From positions 116,370-180,369 of the forward strand of contig CAJXWZ010000007.1 in assembly GCA_913062815.1 (NCBI GenBank): a DNA stretch of 64,000 bases. The letters run 5' to 3'. Shown piece by piece: positions 47,940-57,033 of this stretch. Within the stretch, counting starts at the first letter, position 1, and each line of letters opens with the position of its first letter. The notes beneath the pieces were generated by a model. It was not told where the DNA came from, did not search any database, and was given only the letters and a program-made list of their open reading frames with translations. This DNA is from an uncultured Colwellia sp. (GTDB lineage Bacteria; Pseudomonadota; Gammaproteobacteria; Enterobacterales; Alteromonadaceae). Both the position numbers and the translations under genes were made by a program.

Positions 47940-48845
47940 ATGATTCATAGTAAGATTGACCTAAATTTGTTTTTAATTCTTAAAATGATTTATCAAGAAG
48001 GGAGTATTACCGCTGCAGCCAAAAAGCTTCACTTATCTCAGCCTGCTGTCAGCCATTCTTTAACTCGCCTAAGAGATAAATATGACGACCCTTTATTCAT
48101 TAGGCATGGTCGTAAAATGGTGCCATCAACACTTTGTCAAAAAATCATACCTCAAGTCATTGACTGTGTTGCAGTATTAGAATCTACGCTATCAGACAAT
48201 ACTGATTTTGATGTCCATCAACACACTCGAGAATTCAAACTAGGCTTTCGTGATGTACTAGAGTCTATTTTCTTTCCAACGTTAGTGACTGATCTTATTA
48301 TCAATACGCCAAATATCACAATTAATAGCCGACAAATAACAGGCTTAGAAATGGAACGTATGTTGGAGCAACAAGAACGTGATATTGTTATCGATATGCT
48401 GTTACCCACCAGCAATGACATTAATCACACCTTAATTTGTGAAGAGCATTTTTCACTTATTTGCCGAGAAGATCATCCTATTTTACAAGATATGTCATTG
48501 GAAAATTATGCTCAAGCAACACATGCCATAGTGGCATTAAAAGACTCTAAAGTTGACTTGGTTGATATGGCATTAGCAAAACATGGTGTCACTCGTAAAA
48601 TAGCATTGAAATGTGAGCATTATTTTGCCGCAACCAGCGTTATTAGTCGTTGTGATATGTTGCTCACTATGCCAAATGCTTATGCTAATTTGTTGAAAGA
48701 TAAAATGCCGGTAGCTGTTACACCGCTTCCTTTTGAAGTACCGGTTTTGCCTGTTCATATGTATTGGCATAAACAAGCTGAGCAAGACCCAGTGAATGGC
48801 TGGATGCGAGAGAAACTCATCAAAATAGCGAAGCAACTACTCTAA
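47940..48845 (+). CDS. LysR family transcriptional regulator
   Basis: 301-residue LTTR. The winged helix is near the N-terminus (DLNLFLILKMIYQEGSITAA, KKLHLSQPAVSHSLTRLRD), followed by a substrate-binding-type effector domain. ATG 47940 (MIHSKIDLNLF) is preferred; an in-frame ATG 24 codons upstream lies in the promoter gap and lacks homology. An ATTC-N4-GAAT dyad at 47920-47931 just upstream is a possible binding site. It probably controls the divergent aldolase-ligase-BASS operon; the inducer is unknown. Confidence 0.9.
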   Translation: MIHSKIDLNLFLILKMIYQEGSITAAAKKLHLSQPAVSHSLTRLRDKYDDPLFIRHGRKMVPSTLCQKIIPQVIDCVAVLESTLSDNTDFDVHQHTREFKLGFRDVLESIFFPTLVTDLIINTPNITINSRQITGLEMERMLEQQERDIVIDMLLPTSNDINHTLICEEHFSLICREDHPILQDMSLENYAQATHAIVALKDSKVDLVDMALAKHGVTRKIALKCEHYFAATSVISRCDMLLTMPNAYANLLKDKMPVAVTPLPFEVPVLPVHMYWHKQAEQDPVNGWMREKLIKIAKQLL

Positions 48846-48881
48846 CAAGTTCCTTGTTTAACCTACATTCTATGCACTGCT

Positions 48882-49787
48882 TTACGTATTTTGAATAAAA
48901 TTGTTCACCACCTCTGCCAGCTTCTCACCTTGATCTTCTTGTAAAAAGTGTCCGCCATTGACGATAGTGGTATGTGCTTGTCCTTCAGTACCAGGAATAA
49001 GTTTTTGCATCAATTTATCCCCACCTTTGGTAATCGGGTCATTATCACTGAAAGCTGTCAAAAAAGGCTTTTGCCATTGGGATAATTGCTGCCAAGCGGC
49101 AATGTTTTTTGCTGAAGCAGGATCGTCAAGACTGGTAGGAACCAATAAAGGAAATTGGCGCGCACCTTCTTTATATTTTTCTTCTGGGTAAGGTGCGTCA
49201 TAAGCAGCAATAACTTCAGCCGACAATTCCGTTGTTGTACCGCCATTAATAATACCGCCAGCGGGAAAACTTGCTACTTCTTGAGAAAACGACTGCCACT
49301 TTCGAAAAGCTTCACCTGGTTCGTGCTGCCCTGTCGGCAACATAGTATTAGCTGCTACCACACGAGCAAAGCGTTCATTATTTTCTGCCACTAAACGCAA
49401 ACCAATCAGTCCGCCCCAATCTTGGCAAACCAAAGTAGTGTCCGTTAAGTTAAGCTGTACAAGCATTTGCTGCATCCAATCAACATGGCGCTGATAAGTA
49501 TAATCAGTGCGTTGGGTAGGCTTATCAGAGCGGCCAAAACCAATTAAATCAGGTGCAATGACGCGGTGACCCGCTTCAACAAGTAATGGGATCATTTTCC
49601 GATACAAGTAACTCCATGATGGCTCCCCGTGCATAAGTAGTATAGGTGACGCGTTTTTAGGGCCTTCATCCACATAATGAACACGAAGCTCACCACCTTC
49701 ACCATCGTTAACAAAAAGGTAATTAGGGGCAAAGTGATAACCAGCTAAGTTCTCAAAACAACTATCATCTGTTCTTAAAAATTCCAT
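48882..49787 (-). CDS. Haloalkane dehalogenase (HLD-I, DhmA-like)
   Basis: Alpha/beta-hydrolase that hydrolyses carbon-halogen bonds to an alcohol plus halide. 301 residues tracking DhmA/DhlA-type enzymes: oxyanion loop HGEPSWSYLYRKMIP, nucleophile Asp123 with halide-binding Trp124 in CQDWGGLIGL, probable second halide ligand Trp164, catalytic Asp250 in AFSDNDPIT and His280 in GGHFLQED. Naming is strong; natural halogenated substrate is unknown and some relatives have weak activity. It is the last gene of the eleven-gene run, 47 bases after the YVTN propeller gene, and is cytoplasmic. Confidence 0.93.
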   Translation of the reverse strand: MEFLRTDDSCFENLAGYHFAPNYLFVNDGEGGELRVHYVDEGPKNASPILLMHGEPSWSYLYRKMIPLLVEAGHRVIAPDLIGFGRSDKPTQRTDYTYQRHVDWMQQMLVQLNLTDTTLVCQDWGGLIGLRLVAENNERFARVVAANTMLPTGQHEPGEAFRKWQSFSQEVASFPAGGIINGGTTTELSAEVIAAYDAPYPEEKYKEGARQFPLLVPTSLDDPASAKNIAAWQQLSQWQKPFLTAFSDNDPITKGGDKLMQKLIPGTEGQAHTTIVNGGHFLQEDQGEKLAEVVNNFIQNT

Positions 49788-49834
49788 TGCTACCTCGTGT
49801 TATGTTAAAACTACTGCTTATTTCATTTAATTTT

Positions 49835-51079
49835 TTAATTATCTAAGTGGAGCTTACCGTTGCGAACTCGTTGTGGGTGATCGCCAACGGGTATACTGGC
49901 AATTTCTTTCTCATCTTCAAATGAAATAATAGACACTCGGTCTTGTTCACTCACTGAAATATAACAATATTTACCATCATGACTTTCTGTAGCCCAATAG
50001 GGTTTGGCTCCCAACGGTGTATCTGATAAATCGATACGGGTAAAATCAAAGGTTTTCCGATCCACAATAGCCGCGTAACCTGACATAGTAGCCGCAACAC
50101 ACAACTTGGTGCCTTGCTGATTAATCGCCAAACCATGGTGGGCAGAATTAAGCTGATAATCACTATAATCCATTTGCTGAATTTGCTCCGGAATAGGGAG
50201 TTCTAATTTCCGTGTAACTTTTTCTAACAGCATGTCATATTCGAAAAAACCATGAAAGAAAGAAACTTGTAAATAAGCGAAGCGATCATCGGGTGCAATT
50301 GCCATCGGTCTAATGGCTTTATCTATCCAAGGGAAGCCAAACTCTTCAAGCTTTTCTCCCATATCAACTCGTTTCAACACTTCTAAGGTTTCTGCATCAA
50401 CAACTTGAAACCATCGGTCACCTTTTAGCCAATCTAACCAAGAGGCTGAAATAAAGACTTTACCAATGCTAGCGTGATAGATTAATTTCCCATCCCTTGA
50501 ATAAGTGCTCTCGTGAGGTTGATCGCCTGATTCAAATTCACCAATAATTTTGCCTGTAGCGGTATCAATGGCTTGAACTTTTCGAGCAGTAGATGCCGAT
50601 ACTAAAAAGGTTTTACCATCAGGAGAAAGGGCCGAATGATCAGAGCGATCACCTGCAATTTTTGTTCGCCAGACAATTTTGCCATTGTTAACATCAATTG
50701 CGACTACATCAGCAAAACTGGGGCGAGAAACAAACAATAATCGACCGTCGTTAGAGGTAAACATATCGTCAACTAGTTGGTCATTTCCTTCGCCGATAAC
50801 TTCGCGAATAAAAGTAGATTTAATACGTTTAATTACGCCAGAATAAATTTCTTCAATTCTCTCTTCACGATCAGGTACAACATTTAAATGTTTAATCACT
50901 TTAAACGTTAGTGGGTCGAAAATATCAACGGTGCCATCCCAGTTATTTCCTACAATAACGACATCCCGCAGTGCAGAGTCACTTTCTGCTAATGCATTAA
51001 CAGAAAATAAACTTGTTAGAAATAACACACTTAATGCACACTTTGCTTTAAATTTTTTTGTGTTGAATAGGTAGCTCAT
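49835..51079 (-). CDS. Exported YVTN/PQQ-like beta-propeller protein
   Basis: 414 residues with a signal peptide (to about residue 31, VNALA) and repeated propeller blades such as [40 protein letters not shown] and [20 protein letters not shown], resembling YncE-like seven-bladed proteins. No catalytic motif is visible. It should be periplasmic. The neighbours are a DUF1295 membrane protein (eight bases upstream) and a haloalkane dehalogenase. It may act as a binding or scaffold partner for the c-haem and molybdenum proteins of the operon; that is a guess. Confidence 0.8.
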   Translation of the reverse strand: MSYLFNTKKFKAKCALSVLFLTSLFSVNALAESDSALRDVVIVGNNWDGTVDIFDPLTFKVIKHLNVVPDREERIEEIYSGVIKRIKSTFIREVIGEGNDQLVDDMFTSNDGRLLFVSRPSFADVVAIDVNNGKIVWRTKIAGDRSDHSALSPDGKTFLVSASTARKVQAIDTATGKIIGEFESGDQPHESTYSRDGKLIYHASIGKVFISASWLDWLKGDRWFQVVDAETLEVLKRVDMGEKLEEFGFPWIDKAIRPMAIAPDDRFAYLQVSFFHGFFEYDMLLEKVTRKLELPIPEQIQQMDYSDYQLNSAHHGLAINQQGTKLCVAATMSGYAAIVDRKTFDFTRIDLSDTPLGAKPYWATESHDGKYCYISVSEQDRVSIISFEDEKEIASIPVGDHPQRVRNGKLHLDN

Positions 51080-51087
51080 ACTAACCT

Positions 51088-52002
51088 CTACTTTTTATTG
51101 GGGCCGGGGAAAAATATATTTGTATTAAGTTGATATTGTTTGTATTCAGGACGCTTTTGTACCGAATAATATTCACTTGGCACGGCGCCAGTGTAATAAA
51201 CTAAAGTAGTGTACATCATTCTAGAAGCAAGTAGACACCCTACGCCTAATAGGCCCCAGATAACGATAGACTCTTGTTGATATAACAATAGCCATGACGG
51301 TATCGCAGCAATGACTAAACCATTCCACACCATCCATTCAGCAAAGTAATTAGGGTGACGACTATATTTCCAAAGACCAACATTACATACCTTGTTTTTC
51401 TCACCCAGTTGTTTCATCTTGCGAAGGAAGGCTAGCTTTTGCATATCGGCAATACTTTCCATGATAAAAGCGCCACACCAAACAGCAATACCGATGATTT
51501 CGAATATTGATATACCTTTATTAGGGTTAGTGGCAATAACAAACGCCGGAATAGCGAGAAAAGAGGCATTGGCTAGCCCTTGTAGAATAGCTTCCACTTG
51601 CATTGCTAAAACAGTATTCGTTTTTCCTGCCTTTTGCCAACGACGCTTTTGATATTCATAGCGTGGAAATTCAGTTTTCAAATAACCCATTTTCCACATT
51701 TTTAGTGCGCCAAAGCCCATACGGCTACCAGCAAATATATAAGCCATACTAACGACAGCAACCCGCATACTGTCGCCTTCACTATAATGCCAAGTCAATA
51801 CACCAATTAATGTTAAGCCCCAAGGCCAACCAATATCAACGTATGACATACGGCCGGTTCGCCACGTCGGTATACAAACCACCAAAGTGAAAAGTAATAA
51901 CTGTAATAGCCCGTTAACCAAGCCTATTTCGACAAACGAATCTGTTGTCAGTAATAAAAACCAGCCAGCAATAAACAGCAATAACGGTGAGAAATACTTC
52001 AT
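51088..52002 (-). CDS. DUF1295 membrane protein (steroid 5-alpha-reductase-like)
   Basis: 304-residue protein with about six to seven helices. The C-terminal [20 protein letters not shown] and [15 protein letters not shown] are the NADPH-binding signature shared by DUF1295 proteins, steroid 5-alpha-reductases and isoprenylcysteine methyltransferases. A reductive step on an unsaturated lipid is plausible; biochemical function of bacterial DUF1295 proteins is mostly unknown. It lies in the eleven-gene run between the molybdopterin enzyme and the propeller protein. Confidence 0.85.
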   Translation of the reverse strand: MKYFSPLLLFIAGWFLLLTTDSFVEIGLVNGLLQLLLFTLVVCIPTWRTGRMSYVDIGWPWGLTLIGVLTWHYSEGDSMRVAVVSMAYIFAGSRMGFGALKMWKMGYLKTEFPRYEYQKRRWQKAGKTNTVLAMQVEAILQGLANASFLAIPAFVIATNPNKGISIFEIIGIAVWCGAFIMESIADMQKLAFLRKMKQLGEKNKVCNVGLWKYSRHPNYFAEWMVWNGLVIAAIPSWLLLYQQESIVIWGLLGVGCLLASRMMYTTLVYYTGAVPSEYYSVQKRPEYKQYQLNTNIFFPGPNKK

Positions 52003-52050
52003 TTTGTCTACCTTTTCTTATTATTATGACGTGCTTTAATTACTGTTTTT

Positions 52051-54153
52051 TTATAAGGCTGCAAGTGCTACTGGCGTACCATTTAATGCGGCATTCCCCG
52101 TTAATAAATCGACTCTATCAGCATCGGTTAAGTCATTAATACTCACTCCGGGTTGGGTCGCAGCAACCGACATTCTAGTGCCCTTTTGGTTATGCCCCCA
52201 ACCTTGCGGCATACTCACAACACCTTGTTGAATATCATCAGTAATGGCGACCTCTATCTCTACCGAACCCACCGTGGAGCTTACGCGTATTATCTGCCCT
52301 TTAACTAGCGATAATTTTTCAGCATCAATAGGGTGAACCTCTAACGTACAAGGATTTTTGCCTTTTACTAAACGATCTGAATTTTGCGTCCACGTGTTGT
52401 GACTCTTTACCAATCGACGACTGATTAAATCAAAAGGGTATTGTTTGTCTCGGGCTGGTTTTGCCATTAATTTATTTAAACGAGGCAAGTCATCACGATA
52501 AAGTGCTGGGAACAAATTTACCTTACCATCAGCTGTTTTAATGCGTTGCTCAAGACAAGGTTTCAAAGGCCCCAAATCAATACCATGAGGGTTATCTACC
52601 AGCTTTTGTAAACTCATACCCTGAGCACCATAAGCTCCCTTTTGTAACTCCATATCAAGAATCATCTCGGGCGTTATTTTTTGTACCTGAGTGTCTGTCA
52701 TACGGGCAGCGATTTCCTGCATTATCTGCCAATCGGTACGTTGTTCATCTTCTTTTTCAAACAATGGCGCTGAATACTTCACCGTATTTCTCACTGAAAA
52801 AGAATTAAAGAATATATCAAAATGAGAGTTTTCTACACCTGTGGTACCCGGCAGTATAATATTGGCATGCTTTGTAGTTTCATTAAGATAAATATCGATA
52901 GACACCATATAATCAAGGGTATCAAATGCATCAGCGAGCTTATGGCCACTTGGCGTTGAAAGTACCGGGTTACCAGCCACGGTGATCAGGCTTTTAATTT
53001 GCCCATCTCCGGGTGTTAGAATTTCTTCTGCCAACACCGCTACGGGGAATTCACCATTGAAAAAGGGTAACTTTCGCACTCTTGAACTGTATTGACCAAA
53101 AGAGGATTTATGGCCTTTTTTATGGTTTCTGAGTAAATCAAAAGCAGGTTGTGGGAACATAGCGCCGCCTGCTCTATCAAAATTGCCGGTAATAATATTA
53201 AATACGTTGGTAAGCCATTGGCATAAGCCGCCAAATGATTGAGTTGAAGCGCCCATTCGGCTATAACAAACGGCAGAATCAGCGGCCATCATTTCACTCG
53301 CTAAAGTGCTAATAGCACTGGCTTCAATGCCAACTAATTCAGCCACGTCTTCTGGTGGGTAATCTTTTACTAATTGTGCTAGCTGGTCTACTCCTTCAAC
53401 CATACCCGCTAAATGACGCAAATTCACTTTATTGTTTTCAAAAACACAATGAATCATGGCGAGTAATAAATAGGCATCTTTTTCAGGACGAATAAAGAGA
53501 TGTTGATCGGCAATTTTCGCCGTACGGGTTCTACATGGATCAACCACAACAACTTTGCCACCACGTTTTTGAATGGCTTTCATCCGGCCTAATACATTAG
53601 GCGCGGTCATCATGCTACCATTTGAAACCACAGGGTTTCCGCCAATAATCAACATATAGTCGGTACGGTCAATATCAGGCACAGGAATTAACATCCCGGC
53701 GCCAAACATAAAATTCGCCGCAACATGGTGAGGCATTTGATCGGTTGAGGCTGAGCTAAAACGGTTAATCGTCCCTAGTGACTTCATAAAGGGCTTTAAG
53801 AACATAGCATTACCTAAACTATGAGCATTGGGGTTACCTAAATATACTGCTAAGGCATTTTTACCATGCGCGTGTTGAATTGCCGTCAATTTTTCAGCAA
53901 TTTCAGCGAAAGCTTCATCCCAAGAAATGTCTTCCCAGCCCGTTGCCGTACGCCTAATTGGCGTTTTCAAACGATCTTCATCGTTATAAAAATCTTGTAG
54001 TGCCGTAGCCTTAGGGCAATTGTACCCCTTACTAAAAGGATCTTGCTGATCACCTTTAATCGATAATATCTCTTTGTCTTGATACTTAATTTCCAAACCA
54101 CACATGGCTTCACAAATATTACAATTTCGATAATGTGTTTTAATTTCGCTCAT
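52051..54153 (-). CDS. Molybdopterin-dependent oxidoreductase (DMSO reductase superfamily, cytoplasmic)
   Basis: 700 residues. An N-terminal [4Fe-4S] domain has Cys at 11, 14, 18 and 46 (CNICEAMC...C), followed by the bis-MGD domain (GNPNAHSLGN, TDYMLIIGGNPVVSNGSMM, ITVAGNPVLSTPSG) and the C-terminal molybdopterin-binding domain (NTWTQNSDRLVKGKNP, MPQGWGHNQKG). No Tat signal, so it is cytoplasmic. The metal-ligand segment appears to be INRFSSASTDQMPHHV, with Ser or Asp rather than Cys; this assignment is inferred. Substrate unknown. It follows the c-haem gene in the operon. Confidence 0.9.
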   Translation of the reverse strand: MSEIKTHYRNCNICEAMCGLEIKYQDKEILSIKGDQQDPFSKGYNCPKATALQDFYNDEDRLKTPIRRTATGWEDISWDEAFAEIAEKLTAIQHAHGKNALAVYLGNPNAHSLGNAMFLKPFMKSLGTINRFSSASTDQMPHHVAANFMFGAGMLIPVPDIDRTDYMLIIGGNPVVSNGSMMTAPNVLGRMKAIQKRGGKVVVVDPCRTRTAKIADQHLFIRPEKDAYLLLAMIHCVFENNKVNLRHLAGMVEGVDQLAQLVKDYPPEDVAELVGIEASAISTLASEMMAADSAVCYSRMGASTQSFGGLCQWLTNVFNIITGNFDRAGGAMFPQPAFDLLRNHKKGHKSSFGQYSSRVRKLPFFNGEFPVAVLAEEILTPGDGQIKSLITVAGNPVLSTPSGHKLADAFDTLDYMVSIDIYLNETTKHANIILPGTTGVENSHFDIFFNSFSVRNTVKYSAPLFEKEDEQRTDWQIMQEIAARMTDTQVQKITPEMILDMELQKGAYGAQGMSLQKLVDNPHGIDLGPLKPCLEQRIKTADGKVNLFPALYRDDLPRLNKLMAKPARDKQYPFDLISRRLVKSHNTWTQNSDRLVKGKNPCTLEVHPIDAEKLSLVKGQIIRVSSTVGSVEIEVAITDDIQQGVVSMPQGWGHNQKGTRMSVAATQPGVSINDLTDADRVDLLTGNAALNGTPVALAAL

Positions 54154-54217
54154 ATTGATTGCCTGCTCTCGTATATGTCTATGTGGTCTGGAGTTGAAAT
54201 ATTAATAATGTCTTAGG

Positions 54218-54880
54218 TTAAAATGTTTCTTTTACCCACTTCATCGTTGTACCAACCGTTACCATGGCTTTCAGCTTAAACAGTGCCATCCAATCACCAG
54301 ACTGAGGTACAGCTTCACCACAGCGAGGATCTGAACGTTGCAATGCGCCCGTCATAGAATGATCAATTGGAATAGACTCACAACCGTGATCAGATTCACA
54401 AATAAAATCCCAAGGCTCTCGCGCCGGTGCATGGCAAGTAAAGCAATTGCCGTCAAAACGATTATTCACATCAACAAAACCGCGTTTGGCTATAGTTGAG
54501 CCCTTTTCATCAACTTGTAATTCAAAAAACTCCCAATCTCCTGTCGCTGGTGATGTGCCAGGCTCCCTTTTCACCATAACTTCGGTGGGAACCAATTGCA
54601 CAACAGAGCCCGTGGGATACTTTGCGCCTTTCGGGTTATTCGCTGCGGCTAAAGTACTTTCAATATCGCCTAATAAATTATCTACATAGAAATGGCGAAC
54701 CGGGCTCATTTCTCTTATGCAACTAAAGCTATTTTCATCAACATTAACGGCAAGTGTCTCTATTACTGGCGTATTGTTAGCTGCTGCTTGTTGCTCTTCA
54801 TCTGCAGTATTAGCATGTGCTGTTAATGATGCAATAGTGAAAAGCATCACTGTAGTCATGTGGTTCAAGTATTTACTCAT
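54218..54880 (-). CDS. Exported haem c-binding protein, cytochrome P460-like
   Basis: 220 residues with a signal peptide (to about residue 24, TAHA) and one CxxCH haem motif, NCFTCHAPAREPWDFICE, near residue 147. The preceding KYPTGSVVQLVPTEVMVKRE and WEFFELQVDEKG recall the cytochrome P460/c'-beta fold, but that assignment is tentative. Other Cys residues (SCIREMS, HGCES, RCGE) could form disulfides. The second in-frame ATG (54880) is chosen: GGAG lies six bases before it, but touches the first ATG. It is upstream of the Mo-enzyme gene; it could be an electron carrier or oxidase. Confidence 0.72.
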   Translation of the reverse strand: MSKYLNHMTTVMLFTIASLTAHANTADEEQQAAANNTPVIETLAVNVDENSFSCIREMSPVRHFYVDNLLGDIESTLAAANNPKGAKYPTGSVVQLVPTEVMVKREPGTSPATGDWEFFELQVDEKGSTIAKRGFVDVNNRFDGNCFTCHAPAREPWDFICESDHGCESIPIDHSMTGALQRSDPRCGEAVPQSGDWMALFKLKAMVTVGTTMKWVKETF

Positions 54881-54911
54881 TTTCATCTCCAAAGAAATTA
54901 GTACCAACAAG

Positions 54912-55910
54912 TTAAATTTTTACAATTAACTTGCCTTTGTTTTTTCCGGTAAAAAACATATTCAAACCCGTCATTGCTGATTCAAGACCATTAAGAACAT
55001 GTGAACGATGCTTAATTTTGCCCGCCATTACATACGGTGTTAGTTTTTCTAATAATGCCGGTACTTTGTCAAAATGATCAGGCATAGTGAAGCCTTGAAT
55101 AGTTAAGCGTTTTTTGATGATTGGTATCCAGTTAGGCGCTAAATCTGGCTGCGCTTTCGGGTAATCGGCAATCATGCCACACACTGCAATACGGCCATGG
55201 GCATTCATACGTGCGAAAACATGATGTTGTATTGGGCCACCGGTATTTTCAAAGTAAACATCAATACCGTTTGGTGTTAATTCAGTTAACTTCGCTGCCA
55301 AATCATCGCTTTTATAATTTACAGCGCCATCAAAGCCAAGCTCGTTTACAATCCAATCTGCTTTTTCGTCACTGCCAACAATACCCACCACTGTTAATCC
55401 ATCGGCTTTGGCAAGCTGTCCAACAATTGAACCAACCGAGCCTGCAGCACCAGAGACAACAATGGTTTCCCCTTTTTTAGGCTTACCAACGCTATATAAG
55501 CCTTGAGTTGCCGTTAAGCCAGGTAATGCAAATACTGATAAAATGGCTTCATCAGGTAATGGCGCGGTAACTTTATTTAAGCCTACACCGTCACTTAAAA
55601 AGTATTCTTGCCAGCCCATCATGCCCATAACGCGATCGCCCACTTGAAAATCAGGATGACTACTCTCCACTATTTCACCAATACCTGAACTACGCATAAC
55701 GTCACCTAGGGCCACTGGCGGAATATAGCTTTCAGTGTCAGGACTCATCCAGCCAAACATTGCCGGATCTAACGACATATGGTTCTGTTTAACCAAAAAC
55801 TGTCCTTCTTCAACTTGAGGCATTGCTTTTTGCACTACTTCGAATAATTCAGGGCCAGCAGGACCTGCTTGTGGACGCGCGATTAAATTGATTGCAGTAT
55901 AGGTACTCAT
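54912..55910 (-). CDS. NADP-dependent medium-chain reductase (CurA/PTGR-like)
   Basis: Zinc-independent MDR-superfamily enzyme, 332 residues. IARPQAGPAGPELFEVV and NHMSLDPAMFGWM form the GroES-like domain; the cofactor site is VVSGAAGSVGSIVGQLAKA, with GAVNYKSDDL next. Relatives reduce alpha,beta-unsaturated ketones or prostaglandins with NADPH. Three codons upstream of ATG 55910 a further in-frame ATG lies close to the AGAGTG box, so the shorter form is used. It precedes the haem protein gene by 31 bases in the eleven-gene run. Confidence 0.9.
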   Translation of the reverse strand: MSTYTAINLIARPQAGPAGPELFEVVQKAMPQVEEGQFLVKQNHMSLDPAMFGWMSPDTESYIPPVALGDVMRSSGIGEIVESSHPDFQVGDRVMGMMGWQEYFLSDGVGLNKVTAPLPDEAILSVFALPGLTATQGLYSVGKPKKGETIVVSGAAGSVGSIVGQLAKADGLTVVGIVGSDEKADWIVNELGFDGAVNYKSDDLAAKLTELTPNGIDVYFENTGGPIQHHVFARMNAHGRIAVCGMIADYPKAQPDLAPNWIPIIKKRLTIQGFTMPDHFDKVPALLEKLTPYVMAGKIKHRSHVLNGLESAMTGLNMFFTGKNKGKLIVKI

Positions 55911-55945
55911 AGTTAACACTCTCTTGTTAGTATTTTATTATCGCT

Positions 55946-57016
55946 TTAGCCCAAAAGTTGGCTAATGTTTTTAACACGACTTAAATCTTGTGTTTGATAA
56001 AAGTCTTTGAATTGCTGCGCTAGTTGTTCACTATCGACAAACACTTGTTGCCAATATTTCAACCTTTGCTCTGGCTCCATTTCGGTAAAGTCGGTACGGT
56101 CAGGAATCTTGTTATAAGGTAGTGACGCAATAAACTCATCTGAAGGACAAATCAGTACCGTTTTATCGTAGTGCTTAGCTCTTACTTTGCGGGCCAGATT
56201 TTTGTCAAACCAGCCGGCTTTTAATTGCGAGCTAAAATGCGGATAGAGGGTCAAGCCTTTGTTCTTAATTTCAAAATCAAAATGGTAATCTACAATACCA
56301 CCATCTCGATACATACCTTGTGGGCAGTCATCAATATCTTTAATCCCTTGCATTACTAAAGGAATTGCACCTGACGCAATGAGCGCTTGTTTAATATTAT
56401 TAGTAGAGAATGCCATGGTAGTGGTTGAGATATTATCAGGGTCGTAGATTTCTAAATCACTATCATTATTTTGAAAGATAAAGCGTTCATATTGTTTTGC
56501 TAATAAAGGCCGGCCAATACGATTACCCGCTAAACTTTTTAGTAAGCCTAACCCTTGAAGGACTTTATTTTCTGAAGCTACAAAGCCATTACATTTGGCC
56601 ACTAGAAAATGTGCTTTCATCACATCATTGTCAATAATTTCTGCCGCGCCATCTTCACCGAACATCTTATCAAGCAGTTCAATAACACTTAACGTGACTT
56701 GTTCTGGTGTTGGTTTTTTCAAATACACCGTTTCACTATAGTGTTTAGCTAACCGTGTTATAGCGGCCACAGGGTCATTTTGAGCAAAGCATGCGGCTCT
56801 AAATGCGCCGGCACTTGAGCCAATCAAGTTTAAGGCTTGTGTTCTTTCTTTAAAAAATTCACCGAAAATATATTTATCTAAACCAAAAAGGGTGAACCAC
56901 TTTGGTCCACCACTAGCGCCTAAAAAGGAAGTAAACAAATCAGGAGAAAATCCATTATCCTGAATTGTTTTTAAAGCAGTTTCACCTGCGTATATTTCTA
57001 GCATATTACTTGCCAT
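55946..57016 (-). CDS. Patatin-like phospholipase family protein
   Basis: 356-residue serine lipase with the catalytic dyad of patatins: nucleophile Ser68 in LIGSSAGAFR and Asp in RDGGIVDYHF (about residue 238), plus the oxyanion loop GASGGPKWFTLFG at residues 33-45. No signal peptide, so cytoplasmic. It follows fadD by 17 bases, consistent with releasing fatty acids from a lipid or CoA-linked intermediate. MLEIY four codons downstream is an alternative start. Confidence 0.88.
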   Translation of the reverse strand: MASNMLEIYAGETALKTIQDNGFSPDLFTSFLGASGGPKWFTLFGLDKYIFGEFFKERTQALNLIGSSAGAFRAACFAQNDPVAAITRLAKHYSETVYLKKPTPEQVTLSVIELLDKMFGEDGAAEIIDNDVMKAHFLVAKCNGFVASENKVLQGLGLLKSLAGNRIGRPLLAKQYERFIFQNNDSDLEIYDPDNISTTTMAFSTNNIKQALIASGAIPLVMQGIKDIDDCPQGMYRDGGIVDYHFDFEIKNKGLTLYPHFSSQLKAGWFDKNLARKVRAKHYDKTVLICPSDEFIASLPYNKIPDRTDFTEMEPEQRLKYWQQVFVDSEQLAQQFKDFYQTQDLSRVKNISQLLG

Positions 57017-57033
57017 TGTGTTTCTGTACTCAT

